DNA from: an uncultured Eubacterium sp.
GTDB lineage: Bacteria > Bacillota > Clostridia > Lachnospirales > Lachnospiraceae
Assembly: GCA_910584795.1 (NCBI GenBank)
Contig: CAJUBZ010000011.1
Coordinates: 1-64,000 of the forward strand
Direction: 5' to 3'
Length of the DNA stretch: 64,000 bases
Below, piece after piece: positions 63,939-64,000 of this stretch. The notes under the pieces were generated by a model. The model saw nothing but the letters and a program-made list of their open reading frames with translations, was not told the DNA's origin and ran no database searches. The stretch's first letter is position 1, and each line of letters opens with the position of its first letter. Position numbers and translations under genes: made by a program.

Positions 63939-63985
63939 TCTACATTCCTTCTATCCATTAGAACCCATTTACTTTACGTGTAACT
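63939..63985. repeat. Possible edge of another 74-nt palindromic repeat
   Basis: TTTACGTGTAAC at the window edge matches the right arm of the 40-nt units, and a weak left arm (TCTACATTCC) lies about 40 nt before it. The window ends too soon to be sure. Confidence 0.35.
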
Positions 63986-64000
63986 TTTTCTAGACTTGTA

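Overview
The window is low-GC DNA of a Gram-positive, spore-forming anaerobe, most probably a butyrate-producing member of the Lachnospiraceae or a close clostridial relative. I infer this from the complete acetyl-CoA to butyryl-CoA gene set, a phosphate butyryltransferase/butyrate kinase pair, spoIIA-sigF and spoVA sporulation genes, a T-box in front of valS, and families typical of gut Clostridia (DUF5688, DUF975, HAAS/DUF4097). I do not assign a species. There are no rRNA genes, CRISPR arrays or transposase genes. One tRNA is present.

Layout. 1-500: repeats and a roughly 300-bp inverted repeat. 0.5-2.4 kb (-): padR-HAAS-DUF4097 operon. 2.6-4.9 kb (+): ptb, buk, small PspC protein. 4.9-7.5 kb (-): a split HipBA-like toxin-antitoxin pair, overlapped by an AI-2E family permease gene. 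7.6-9.1 kb: purine permease. 9.2-14.7 kb: an 1816-residue secreted GH81 beta-1,3-glucanase. 15.1-16.1 kb: HTH antitoxin-like gene with a truncated DUF3990 toxin remnant. 16.6-22.7 kb (-): thl-crt-hbd-bcd-etfB-etfA. 22.8-31.5 kb (-): DUF975, ilvE, a GntR/ABC exporter operon, an acyl-carrier-like protein, ligA and a pseudouridine synthase. 31.6-34.1 kb: thiT behind a TPP riboswitch, thiN and an anchored protein. 34.2 kb: tRNA-Arg. 34.3-41.7 kb: accessory genes (DUF5688, fused ABC transporter, HTH/ankyrin-like protein, lipoprotein). 42.3-49.2 kb: typA, yigZ-like, class A PBP, gdhA. 49.5-56.4 kb: spoIIAA-spoIIAB-sigF-(39 aa ORF)-spoVAA-AB-AC, then a divergent putP, then spoVAD-AE. 56.5-61.1 kb: a zinc-ribbon/TPR protein, a 47-residue ORF and valS. 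61.3-64 kb: membrane proteins and a lipoprotein downstream of an RHS pseudogene.

Metabolically, thl to etfA turn two acetyl-CoA into butyryl-CoA, and ptb-buk convert that to butyrate with ATP formation. The GH81 enzyme suggests use of beta-1,3-glucan. gdhA, ilvE and putP serve amino acid metabolism.

The most unusual material is non-coding or accessory. A family of 40-41 nt palindrome-bounded units with a 73-75 nt period occurs at four loci, with a possible fifth at the right edge. A roughly 144-bp element with terminal inverted repeats and a covarying terminator-like hairpin occurs twice, plus one half copy, within the sporulation cluster. A long inverted repeat lies at 195-489. In the toxin-antitoxin pair, the domain normally at the N-terminus of the HipA-like kinase appears to have moved onto the HTH antitoxin.
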